The notes: generated by a model not told the origin, from the letters alone. 20,719 bases of DNA from Euprymna scolopes (GCA_024364805.1 CM044515.1:53249052-53269770), one strand, 5' to 3'; positions 10,129 through 18,206 are shown, counted from the first letter of the stretch. A program made the numbers and translations.

Positions 10129-10430
10129 CCGTGTTGTAACGGATAAATGTGTTAAACTACAATCTGTTCTAAGTGACTATCTTCTGAGTGTTGAAAATTC
10201 AATCTTCAGTATGTGTGATACTAATGTGAATTACTGAAGACTTCAACATGATCATGGCTGACATAATGAGAGCAAGCTAACTCCATGGATTCAATAAAAG
10301 TTCTATTTGAAATTTCATACAGATCCCAAAGTTCGACAAGATCCATCTAAACAAAGCCAGAAGTTACATTGGCTGAAATGCAAGAGTAATATCCAAGGTA
10401 ATATCCAAGATGAGACCAGTCATTTAAACA
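10129..10430 (+). mobile_element. tRNA-type SINE, family A, plus copy with 12-bp internal duplication
   Basis: It starts GTGTTGTAACGGATAAATGT like the copy at 19412 and runs through ATCATGGCTGACATAATG, CCATGGATTCAATAAAAG, AGTTCGACAAGATCCATC and AAGTTACATTGGCTGAAATG. GTAATATCCAAG occurs twice in tandem near 10386-10410, a private duplication of a block present once in other copies. The length of about 300 bp seems close to the full family unit. Confidence 0.75.
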
Positions 10431-11448
10431 AATAAATATGTTGCACGTTTATTAGAAGTCTTATTTTCAGATAGCTGATATATTCTTTGAAGATGATTTT
10501 AACTTTAAAATATATTTTTTTTAATAACTAAACAGATCCCAATTTCTAAACTAGGAGTCAGCTCTAGACTGCCTCCATAAGGCAGAACGTTGTGTCTTAG
10601 TAACCCCTCTCTCCTATTTCTAAGAAACTTACACAACGTCATTCACTTGGTTTATATTCTAACGCAAATTATATTTTAATTTTAATCCTTTTTTATGTCA
10701 CATGATTAATCTAACCAATCCACTGTCTCCTTCTCATATGGTGTTCTAGCTGATGCTGTGATCATTCCAGATCAACAATTACGCTTGGAGAATTATGTTG
10801 ACATTTGAAAAGAATATTGCTGCTAGGGAGTATATATCAGTAGACATATCTAAAAAAGAATTGGCTTATCTGAAGATGACTAAAAGTCAGGAGTGGATGT
10901 AAGGGGATAAACTGTAATAGCTGGAGATATATCCAAAACATTTACATAGTATTTTGTTTGCTTCTTTCTTAGTCCATACGTTACACTTTGAAAAAGACTA
11001 AATACAATTTTTGAAGGCAAAACTGCTCCATAAAAGGGACAAATTCGCAACATTTAGCCATAAAAAGATAAATCTAGCAACTCTGAACAGGAATATGAGT
11101 AACCTCCCTTTGATGAAGCCTCGTTTTGAATATCATAATATATGATCATTATTGTAATAGTGTAGTGTGAGAAAGGAACTCCTAGTAATTTACACATGCA
11201 TCTAAAGTCAGAAAAAAAACCCATTAAAAGAAAAGTCTGACAAGAGGTGCTGGACTGAAGGAGTAAATTAAAGATAGTAAAGTAGTTAGTTTTATTATTG
11301 AACTATGTAGTACACTATTACTTTCTGAGTATTTTTATTAGTATTTATTACTTCATCTCATTTGGATCAGTTCTATATTTAAAATAAATACTATTTTCAT
11401 GGAAATGTTAAACTCATTTGCTGTGTGTTAATGATTTTTCTGTAAAAA

Positions 11449-11480
<32 letters not shown>

Positions 11481-12147
11481 TAAAAATTTTTTTTTTGTGC
11501 TATCCAGAAAAATATCAGTTTCGTCAAAACATGTTGATTAAATATATTTCTCATTTCACGGAATTTCTATGGATCCTGTTAGTATTGTAATATTTAAAGT
11601 ACAAACTTTGATGAGGAGGTGGGGATCTTTGGTGACCACATCTTTTTAAAAAGGGCTGAAAGATGATAACGCAAGTATAAACATTAAATTGCCTACACAT
11701 ATAAATTAGCACAGGCCTATTGAAATTCTATGTTTGCTTTCTTCATTTATCTGCATAGTTTTCATGTTAACTGAAATAACGTTTTTAGGATCAACAATAT
11801 TATGAAAATGAATGACAATTCTTACATAAAAATAATTATCATTGTCAGCTAAATCTAATTTATAAAACTAACTATATATGTCTGTCCGTTTTGATTTTTT
11901 AAAAGTGCACCTCCTCCGAAATGCAAGGTTGCAGAGCGGCAAGGAGAGTCAAATGATTGGTTTTTTGTGGACTGTTCTTTTGAGTTTTTAACAGGTAAAA
12001 AAAAAAAAAAAAAAAAAAAAGAGTAAAAATTGCAAAGAAATTGAAACTTAGCAGGTGTAAATAGACACAAAGTGCTCTTGTACACATGTGCAAATATACG
12101 TTTATATGTTAGTTCATTTTAATTATTTCTTATACGTCTGTTGATAT
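10431..12147. other. AT-rich sequence without recognised gene
   Basis: It contains an (AAAT)n-like run at 11451-11482, an A24 run at 11997-12020 and no splice-bounded coding block. Two overlapping minus-strand open frames near 11855-12093 are built on the A-run and look like chance. Confidence 0.55.
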
Positions 12148-12375
12148 GATAGCTTAAACAGTAACGACTAAGGCTAGAAGCACTAAATGTTTTGGTTTCA
12201 ATTCTCGCTGATAGCACTAAAGTATTTTGTTTTTTTTTAAACTTAAAAATCTCATATTGAGTACAATATAATAATCAATCGATAATTGGCTCTATGATAA
12301 ATCTGAAATCTGCATAAATTAAAGTATCATATTTAAGTGTATTTTACAACCGGGCAATGCTGGGCACCCTGCTAG
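12148..12375 (+). mobile_element. Family B tRNA-like head ending in a Helitron-type 3' end
   Basis: The tRNA-like head (12148-12225, with a B-box-like GGTTTCAATTCTC) is followed by a T/A-rich segment. It ends in CCGGGCAATGCTGGGC, a short GC hairpin, then ACCCTG and CTAG at 12372-12375 with T next. A GC hairpin some 6-12 bases before a terminal CTAG(T) is the hallmark of Helitron 3' ends. The 5' end (TC) cannot be fixed. It could be a short non-autonomous Helitron that carries the tRNA-like part, or a SINE inserted in one. Confidence 0.5.
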
Positions 12376-12749
12376 TATTCTTTAAATAAAATAGATGTCA
12401 CTTTTTGAAATATTTAAAATTGTAACAACCAAATATTAAAATGGCATACAAATAAAAAGACTAAACAGGTTTTAAAAATTGTTTATTCCAAGAAGCTAAT
12501 AGAACTCGATTTTGGAACAATTTATTTTAAAATGGGTAACATTGGAAATTATGAGACACTGCAACATCAGAACCACCAATCACTTTTTTGCATTTTATCT
12601 TTGGTGATCTTATTGTTAAAGTAGGTGTGAAAGGTGATAATGTACATACAAGTGTATTATAAAAATAATCCTCTACTCTGTAATAAAGACCAATGTGTTT
12701 ATAATTGCATATTTTCAGATGTATTTCTTCAATAACACAAAAGTTAAGG

Positions 12750-12786
<37 letters not shown>

Positions 12787-13969
12787 CATCCAAACAAAAC
12801 TCATTTCAATTGGTGAAGGGAGGCAAGAAAGTAAATAGTAAATCAAACTATCCCTGTCACCTGAAATGAATTTAGAAAGAAATCCTCCAAGTCGACATCT
12901 ATTTATTTATTTTTTAACTTTAGGTGCTCAGAAATGGTAATTTATGCATGAAAAATTAAATTACTGATATAATTTTATGATTTTATGTGAATAAAAGTGC
13001 AGACACAGACAAAGCATAATCTTTTTTTAATTTTTGAGGGAGAGCGTGCACTACCAATAGTGAAAAAGAAAAAAATGTTTTATTTAATAAATTTTCTAAG
13101 TTACATTTTTACATGTGCATTGGACATTTCACAAAAATGGCAAAATAATTAAAACGCAAAATATTTCATAAAAATTCAGATAAAAAGAGTTATTTGAAAG
13201 AAGCAATACTAAAATGAAGATCACTGCATAATAAAAAAAAACAAAAAAAAAAACATTTTTCTTCCAATTTTATTCACATATTTCTGACTATTTCCTCTAT
13301 CTTAGTTGTTGCTATTTTACACATTCTGTCTGTTTATTCTGTGGAGTTCTTCAGGTACATTTTGTTGTAATCAGCAAACTTTTGGTAATTTTGGACTGTA
13401 CCTTTTAAATAATCCCCAAGGGAGGGGAGGTAGATAGTCACATTCGACAAATTAACTAAGGACTAATTCCATCACCATCTCTCTAACAAGCAGAAAAATC
13501 AACATTTAGAGTCTCTAACTGAAGTCAAATTTTATAATCAATCAACAAATATATTTTTAGCTTCTAGCAATGAACTTTCATTGCTTCGAAAATCTAATTC
13601 TGAAAAGATTCTATGACCATGATTATGTACAAATTCTTTAAAAAGAATTCCATATTGAAATATGAAATCTATCTAGCTCTTTATAGGAATTTATCAATAA
13701 CTGTCAATTAGCTTATTGCATTTCTTATTTGTCAAAAACATCAAACAAATCTCAAAAATTTTCCATCTTTTTTTCAACTGTTACATCATCTGGCCTGAAG
13801 ATGTTGGATTTTGAAATAAATCCAAACTGAATCAATAAGGTTCTTATAAATAAAGAAATTGACACTATGATATAGCTCTACTTATTATTGAACACTTTTT
13901 ATAAATACTGAAGTTTCATTGGATAAACATCTGGAAAACCATAATAATACAATCATTATATATACCAGA
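12376..13969. other. AT-rich sequence without recognised gene
   Basis: An A28 run lies at 12753-12780. At 13804-13825, TTGGATTT and AAATCCAA form a perfect 8-bp stem with a TGAAAT loop, just after CTGAAGATG. Otherwise no exon, no inverted repeat and no known family copy was recognised. No CNOT6 exon downstream of 14408 was found here. Confidence 0.5.
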
Positions 13970-14031
13970 TGTTAGTCTGAATAATTAAAATCATCCAAAT
14001 TATCAATCCTCATTTAAAAAATTCTGAAACA
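13970..14031 (+). repeat. Family A SINE 3' end fragment
   Basis: CATCCAAATTATCAATCCTC followed by ATTTAAAAAATTCTGAAA matches the end of the copy at 18207-18410 (CATCCAAATACTCAATCCTC, then ATCCAAAAAATTCAGAAA). The upstream part is too diverged to trace. Confidence 0.45.
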
Positions 14032-14407
14032 AAGAAAGAGTCCCAATTCACCAAGTATGACAAAAGGCACCTAAAGAAGACCAAAAAGTGCAACAGAAGA
14101 AACATTGTGAACATAAAGAAAAATAGTCTAAAAACATGTAAATAACAGAAATACCTGATCTAAAAAAAAAAAAAAAAAAACTTTTCAATTATTATTATTT
14201 TTAGAATAAATTAAAAATTTTTTTTATTTAAATCAGTTTCGTATTATGAAAAGTAAATTTACACTCTAGTCAAACTATGACTCAAAGAAAGAAAGGTGAA
14301 ATGTAGAGAGAAAAAAAAAATCACACCATGCATCGTAGATGATTTAGAAAAGAGTAATAAAAAAAGGAAGAGAAAAAAAATATATATATATATATCTTGG
14401 TACTCAC

Positions 14408-14506
14408 GTGCAAGATGATCAAGCATGTAACTGAGAAGTTTTTGGGTCCCATTTGGTTCATTGTAAAGATTTAAAATATCAGGTGAGAGTGGATTTCCTT
14501 GCAATC
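14408..14506 (-). CDS. CNOT6: Internal exon of CCR4-NOT deadenylase CNOT6/CNOT6L (end of LRR region)
   Basis: Read on the minus strand, this block includes the peptide GNPLSPDILNLYNEPNGTQK followed by LLSYMLDHLA. It matches the vertebrate CNOT6/CNOT6L stretch with GNPLSQDILNLY, then DPDGTRKLLNFMLDNLA. In that family this is the last leucine-rich repeat and the linker before the endonuclease/exonuclease/phosphatase nuclease domain, which shortens mRNA poly(A) tails in the cytoplasmic CCR4-NOT complex. The LRR side binds the CAF1 subunit (CNOT7/8). The acceptor is a pyrimidine-rich stretch ending TTTTTAG, cut between 14507 and 14506. The donor is GTGAGTA from 14407 down to 14401. The exon is 99 nt: two bases finish a Gly codon (GGA if the previous exon ends in G), and one C is left for the next codon, so it is phase 1 at both ends. 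No neighbouring CNOT6 exon is visible in the window. CNOT6 and CNOT6L cannot be told apart from this piece, and molluscs may have one gene. Other minus-strand open frames around it are intron read-through. Confidence 0.9.
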
Positions 14507-14978
14507 CTAAAAATAGGAAATTGAATATCATAATTTCAAAATTGATTTGGAAAAATAAAATTAATTTATAAAAACTAAATGGAATTAAATAAAAATAGCA
14601 ATAATTTCCTGAAGTGTGCACCATTTTCAACTGCAATTTCCTCCCGCAACAGCAATGCACATTCTATAAGATCCTCTTTCCCTTTCCTTTCTAGAACATA
14701 GTTTTTACATAGAACCTTTTAGTGTGCTTATTACTAGCATGGTTATCCGACTTTACCCAGGATTATCATCACATTGTATACATATTAGCTCTTTCTATTA
14801 TTTAATGCAGAATCCAATCACTTCAGTTAAAAAAAAAAAAAAAAAAAAAATCAAGTATTTATTCATAGAACTTGTTATAGCTGTATTTTTTCCATTTAGT
14901 CCCACTGCTTTCAGTAGTAAAATTTATTTTAAGAATTATTCCGCCGCTCTATAATAAAAACCATATGTATGCTTCATG
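14507..14978. other. CNOT6: Intron on the 5' side of the CNOT6 exon
   Basis: This is the sequence just upstream (in the minus-strand sense) of the exon at 14408-14506. It has an A22 run near 14829-14850 and no further coding block. The minus-strand frame extending to 14660 and the plus-strand frame 14724-14954 have no protein character. Confidence 0.6.
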
Positions 14979-15078
14979 CAAGGTAGCCTAATGGTAGAGG
15001 TTTACACTTCTGTCCATGGGGTCCCGATTTCAGCCACTCTGAGAAGTTGTAGATGATGAAACACGGGTCAGTGGATAA
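14979..15078 (+). repeat. tRNA-like SINE head joined to Penelope-family box
   Basis: TAGCCTAATGGTAGAGG (14983-14999) resembles an A box of RNA polymerase III promoters, and GGTCCCGATTTC (about 15020) a B box, at tRNA-like spacing. An intact cloverleaf is not evident, so this is a tRNA-derived retroposon head rather than a tRNA gene. Directly after it, 15043-15077 repeats the GTAGATGA.GAAACACG.GTCAGTGGATA box found beside the hammerhead at 15715-15749. The two parts therefore form one composite retroposon or a junction of two elements. Confidence 0.5.
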
Positions 15079-15197
15079 TTATATTTTAAAAATAATATAT
15101 AAAAATTATAGTTTACATGTTGAAATTTTATTTAAAAGCATCAATTTTCAAAATAAAATTTATTGTTTGAATCAAGGAGTACAATGTTTAAATTAAT

Positions 15198-15246
15198 GTC
15201 TTTAATCCATGGATTTTCAATGTAAGTACATCTCCTCAGAGGAAAA
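15198..15246 (-). ncRNA. Degenerate hammerhead-like motif, left arm of palindrome
   Basis: This is the mirror partner of the motif at 15252-15300, read on the minus strand. It keeps the ATGTA/TACAT stem II, GAAA, a fully paired AATCCATGGATT stem III and the TTA triplet. Its stem I and first core segment are weaker than in the 15668-15716 copy. It is probably inactive. Confidence 0.45.
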
Positions 15247-15251
15247 AATAC

Positions 15252-15300
15252 TTTTCCTCTGGGGAGATGTACTTACATTGAAAATCCATGAATTAAGGAC
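15252..15300 (+). ncRNA. Degenerate hammerhead-like motif, right arm of palindrome
   Basis: On the plus strand, TCCT is followed by a CTGATGA-like stretch that departs from the consensus. Next come a GATGTA/TACATT stem II with a CT loop, GAAA, an AATCCATGAATT stem III and a TTA triplet, and then AGGA, which pairs with TCCT as stem I. All structural parts are present in the right order. The core deviates from the invariant sequence, so activity is unlikely. It is a relative of the complete motif at 15668-15716. Confidence 0.5.
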
Positions 15301-15531
15301 ATTAATTTAAACATTGTACTCTTTGATTAAAACAATTTTATTTTGAAAATTGATTCTTTTAAATGAAATTTCAACATATAAACTATAATTTTTATTTGCT
15401 ATATCTAGTATATTGAGCAATTCTTTTGTTGGGATTGTCTTATATGAATATTTCCTTCCAGTATTTTATAAGACTAGAAACCACTAGATTCACCAACCTA
15501 TAATCTAATTCATTTCAATACCTCAAAGTTC

Positions 15532-15536
<5 letters not shown>

Positions 15537-15562
<26 letters not shown>
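15537..15562. repeat. (AT)n microsatellite
   Basis: About thirteen AT units lie between the palindromic repeat and the hammerhead-bearing fragment. Confidence 0.9.
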
Positions 15563-15569
<7 letters not shown>

Positions 15570-15654
15570 CAAATAAGAGCAAACAGTTAATAAAACATGT
15601 TAAAAAACACTTTGAAAAAGAGTTACAACCATTTAATCTGAAAAGGAAACACTT

Positions 15655-16135
15655 GATAAGTGGATAGTCCTTAATCCGCGGAGTTTCGAAGAAATACTTT
15701 CTTTCTCATCAGAGGAGTTGTAGATGACGAAACACGCGTCAGTGGATAGCAAAATGTGGGATCGGGTTTTGTATACAAAAGTATTTGATGAAACAACAAG
15801 TCAAAGATCTTACTTGATAACAAAAAGTGAAGCAGAGGGAATATGGTGATGAAAAAGGTGATTACACGTGAATGGATAGTCTGGTGAAAGGTAAATAATC
15901 CAATAACGGTAAAATCCAAAAATATAACTCCAAGAAAGTTAACGGAGTTTCCATTTGCACAAGTAAAATCCAAGGAAATCCCGTAATTGGAAGAAGATGG
16001 TCCAAAATAATCCAAAAGGCCGAAATCCATGTAATAATTCACAAATATGTACAAAGAAAAGAACAGGGGAAAATTCCAATAATATTAATAAAAGAAAAAT
16101 AAGATATGCTTTTCACACGACTGCCGAGACAATAT
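15655..16135 (-). mobile_element. Penelope-like element terminal/UTR fragment carrying the hammerhead
   Basis: The segment upstream of the hammerhead on the minus strand is uniform in composition, richer in G and C than its flanks, and lacks a believable protein. One long open frame exists on the minus strand (16054-15671), but it has no recognisable domain and runs through the ribozyme, so I read it as non-coding element sequence. A box of about 35 bp (15712-15748, GTAGATGACGAAACACGCGT core) recurs at 15043-15077. The right limit is set by the TA/CA microsatellite at 16133-16150. No reverse transcriptase or GIY-YIG endonuclease is present, so this is a fragment such as a solo terminal repeat. 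Assignment to Penelope-like elements is by the ribozyme and general style and is not proven. Confidence 0.5.
15668..15716 (-). ncRNA. Hammerhead ribozyme (minimal type I), Penelope-like element associated
   Basis: Read on the minus strand, the order of parts is that of a hammerhead. Stem I 5' strand TCCT (15716-15713) is followed by the invariant CTGATGA (15712-15706). Next is an 18-nt stem-loop GAAAGAAAGTATTTCTTC (stem II, one bulged A, GTA loop), then GAAA (15687-15684). A short hairpin CTCCGCGGAT (stem III, with a one-pair mismatch) follows, then TTA as the cleavage triplet, and AGGA closing stem I. The predicted cut lies between 15672 and 15671. The core residues all fit the hammerhead consensus. 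Minimal hammerheads with very short stem III are known from the terminal repeats of Penelope-like retroelements, where they are thought to process the element's RNA. The flanking sequence, with a GTGTTTCGTCATCTACAAC box immediately upstream in the same orientation, is repeated elsewhere in the window. The call rests on reading the sequence; no covariance search was run. Confidence 0.72.
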
Positions 16136-16150
16136 ATATATATACACACA

Positions 16151-16500
16151 CTAGCAGAAAAACCCGACGTTGTCCATGATTGAATGAGGATCAACAAATG
16201 TTCCACCCTACCATACTTTTGTCATTGAAATCAGTGAAATCACCCATTTTTAATCAAATCGATCGATTGCCTGCTCTAGTTAGGGACCCTCCCCTATAAT
16301 GTACCAGGAAGTAGCTTCACATGCTTTCTCACAGTGACAATCCCCAATACATTGTAGTCTGTATTGCACTGTAGAGAATAGATTCTGCATTTTATAAAAT
16401 TATCTGTAAATAATAGCTTCACTTCAAGTTTAAAATGCAAAAGTCAATTATCACAGTTAAATTGTGCTCTAAACAAAAGCATTCATTATGAACATGCCCC
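16151..16500 (-). mobile_element. Helitron-type 3' end, minus orientation (5' limit uncertain)
   Basis: CTAGCAGAAAAACCCGACGT at 16151 is the reverse complement of a Helitron-type end (ACGTCGGG, TTTTTCTG, CTAG then T). It closely mirrors the end at 17310-17332. The element would extend rightward from 16151. Its 5' TC end is not certain, and 16180-16500 contains no gene. The microsatellite ending CACACA just outside is the presumed insertion site. Confidence 0.45.
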
Positions 16501-16526
16501 TGTCTTCTATACATATGAAAGCCAAA

Positions 16527-16527
<1 letters not shown>

Positions 16528-16561
<34 letters not shown>
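16528..16561. repeat. (GT)n microsatellite at Helitron 5' end
   Basis: About sixteen GT units follow CCAAAAT. Short GT runs in this position are common in related Helitron heads, so this is probably an expansion within the element. Confidence 0.9.
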
Positions 16562-16563
<2 letters not shown>

Positions 16564-16821
16564 TATGTCTCGCAAAATCTTTCGACAGAGGCCAAGGATT
16601 TTCACCAGATAGGTATCATTTTCAAGCTCGAACCTTTGGCTGACAAATATCGAAAAATTAGCCAAAAACATTCATTCGTTCATCCTCAACGGCTTGCTTT
16701 TTACAGGGGGAGGGGTGGAAAAAAATCGTATCTTCATGACAAGATGGCTTCTACGCATGCGTCAACACGCGCAAAAGACATACTTTGAATTGGTTTAAAT
16801 ATAAAAACTGACCTACATTCG

Positions 16822-16910
16822 GCCACGCGTCCATAGCACGATGGATTAAGAGACAGCGTCATTATCTTAAGATTCCAGGTTCAATCAGAGTTATCAGATA
16901 AATTTTTTTC
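16822..16910 (+). repeat. tRNA-like domain inside the Helitron-like element
   Basis: TAGCACGATGGATTAAGAG (16834-16852) resembles an A box and CAGGTTCAATCAGAG (16877-16891) a B box, at tRNA-like distance. A Pol III terminator-like T run follows. No intact acceptor stem or CCA is seen, so it is tRNA-derived, not a tRNA gene. Confidence 0.5.
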
Positions 16911-17035
16911 GATTTTTAAACTTTTAATATTGAAACAAGGTTATTTATACCATCTTTTTCTGCTGTTTTCTTTTTCTTTATCCGATTTTTAAAAATGTTT
17001 TACGTCTGTTTGCTGTTCTTTGGTTTTGTTTTTTT

Positions 17036-17106
17036 CTGGACAGCGTCGTTATTTTAAGATTGCAGGTTCAATCCCAGTTATCAGATATATTTTTTTCGAT
17101 TTTTAC
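17036..17106 (+). repeat. Partial second copy of the tRNA-like domain
   Basis: GGACAGCGTCGTTATTTTAA, GATTGCAGGTTCAATCCCAG and TTATCAGATA repeat 16853-16902 with few changes. The A-box part is missing. It is an internal tandem duplication about 185 bp downstream of the first. Confidence 0.7.
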
Positions 17107-17489
17107 CATTTTTTTTTCGCTGTGTTTTTTTTTCGTTTTTCCGAACAGATTCATTCCTCCCACCCCTTTTTGGGGTTTTGTTGATCCGATTTTTTAAAAT
17201 AAGTTTTACATTCGTTTGCTGTTTTTGTTTTGTTTTTTCCGATTTTTTTAAAAAAGTTTAAACAGGGTTATTACTTCGTTTATTCTTTAACCCCCCCCCC
17301 TACACTCGAGCAACGCCGGGTAACCCAGCTAGTATAAAATAAAACAGTTGATTTTATAGGCTTGGCCTTTCTGCTTGTCCGGTAATAAAACTTCTCTAAT
17401 GCACAATATATAAAAGCAATAATTTTGGTCAAAATCAGACTTCATTCTTTAATCATTTATTTTTTTAAATTTATTTATCAGACGAATTC

Positions 17490-17614
17490 TGAGACAAAAC
17501 CTACATAAGAACACTCCCAGACACATCAAATACCTTCCTGTGAAATTAAAAAATAGGTTCAGCCATTTCCGAGTCCACAGGAAATGAACTCGCACCCCAC
17601 TTTTATATGATAGT

Positions 17615-17616
<2 letters not shown>
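17490..17616 (+). repeat. LINE-type 3' UTR fragment
   Basis: CCTGTGAAATTAAAAAATAG, GGTTCAGCCATTTCCGAGTC and GAACTCGCACC leading to a microsatellite are typical in layout of RTE/CR1-like 3' ends in invertebrates. No reverse transcriptase is present. Confidence 0.4.

Positions 17617-17656
<40 letters not shown>
17617..17656. repeat. (AT)20 microsatellite
   Basis: Twenty uninterrupted AT units end the LINE-type fragment. Confidence 0.95.
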
Positions 17657-17660
<4 letters not shown>

Positions 17661-18206
17661 ATTCACTTATATAAACAAAACTTATTTTTATTAAGCTTTA
17701 GTTTGTACTGAGCACTTTTGGAAAAAATAAATAGGTTCTAAATTCATTTTATAAATATACCTGAACTAATTAAAAATGTGCTATGCGAGTTAAAAAAACA
17801 TTCTAAAAAAAATAAATAAATAAATAAATAATATTTAAAGTATTTAGGAGAAGGGAGATAACAAATAGCAAGTCAGACCACCCTCTCACCATATGAATTC
17901 AAAACGAAATCTTTCAGGTTTTCTTTTTTTTTCCTTTCTATACCAATTAATGTTTTTTTTTTTATCTTCCTTGATTAAAACAATTTCCCACTTTGAAACT
18001 TTTTTTTTATTATTATTTAACTTCTAAATATTTGTGTGCAGATTGCCATTTTTTTGTCATTTTTGACAGAAGTTGTCCACTTCCTTTCATATTGTTTTAT
18101 GGCATATCAACCCTTTTCAGGTTAGTTAATGCATAATCCAGTCATTCTGGTAAGTGTTTTTATGCTTTAAATTCTTTATATATTTAAATATTTAATTTAC
18201 AATTAT
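17657..18206. other. AT-rich sequence without recognised gene
   Basis: Short (AAAT)n and T runs only. No exon was found. Confidence 0.55.

Larger units (their letters stand above)
15098..15398. repeat. Near-perfect 300-bp palindrome with hammerhead-like sequence in both arms
   Basis: The left arm (about 15098-15246) and the right arm (about 15252-15398) are reverse complements over roughly 147 bp with few differences and only about 5 bp between them. Landmarks are AAAATTATAGTTTA.ATGTTGA at the outer ends and GGAAAA/TTTTCC at the centre. Each arm carries ATGTACTTACAT followed by TGAAAATCCATG, with the order of parts seen in the hammerhead at 15668-15716. The whole looks like two copies of one repeat joined head to head. 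The right flank shares TATTGAGC and TTGGGATTGTCTTAT with 1656-1700, so it belongs to the same family as the repeat there. Confidence 0.85.
16506..17332 (+). mobile_element. Non-autonomous Helitron-like element carrying two tRNA-like segments
   Basis: The left end TCTATACATATGAAAGCC, leading to AAAATGTGTG, resembles common animal Helitron 5' ends. The right end CAACGCCGGGTAACCCAG, then CTAG at 17329-17332 and T, is a Helitron-type 3' end, although its hairpin is imperfect. There is no Rep/helicase gene. The plus-strand frame 16531-16788 starts inside the GT repeat and shows no domain. Inside lie tRNA-like parts at 16822-16905 and 17039-17104 and many TTTTTTTCGATTTTT-like runs. Ends were judged by eye, and the 5' TC could be 16503 or 16506. 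Confidence 0.55.

Noticed and set aside
12349-12375. Bacterial-type rho-independent terminator (GC hairpin)
   Set aside because: The eukaryotic context and the CTAG end after the hairpin fit a Helitron 3' end instead.
14259-14660. Single 133-codon minus-strand gene around the CNOT6 exon
   Set aside because: Only the central 33 codons resemble CNOT6. The flanks are intron sequence with clear splice sites.
15671-16054. Minus-strand 127-codon protein
   Set aside because: It runs into the hammerhead and consists of phenylalanine/leucine-rich sequence without a domain. It reads better as retroelement untranslated sequence.
16531-16788. Plus-strand 85-codon protein starting in a (GT)n run
   Set aside because: The start is a cysteine-valine repeat coded by the microsatellite, and the rest lies in the Helitron-like element without any Rep or helicase motif.
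16822-16910. Functional tRNA gene
   Set aside because: A- and B-box-like motifs exist, but the acceptor and anticodon arms do not pair convincingly and the copy is embedded in repeat sequence.
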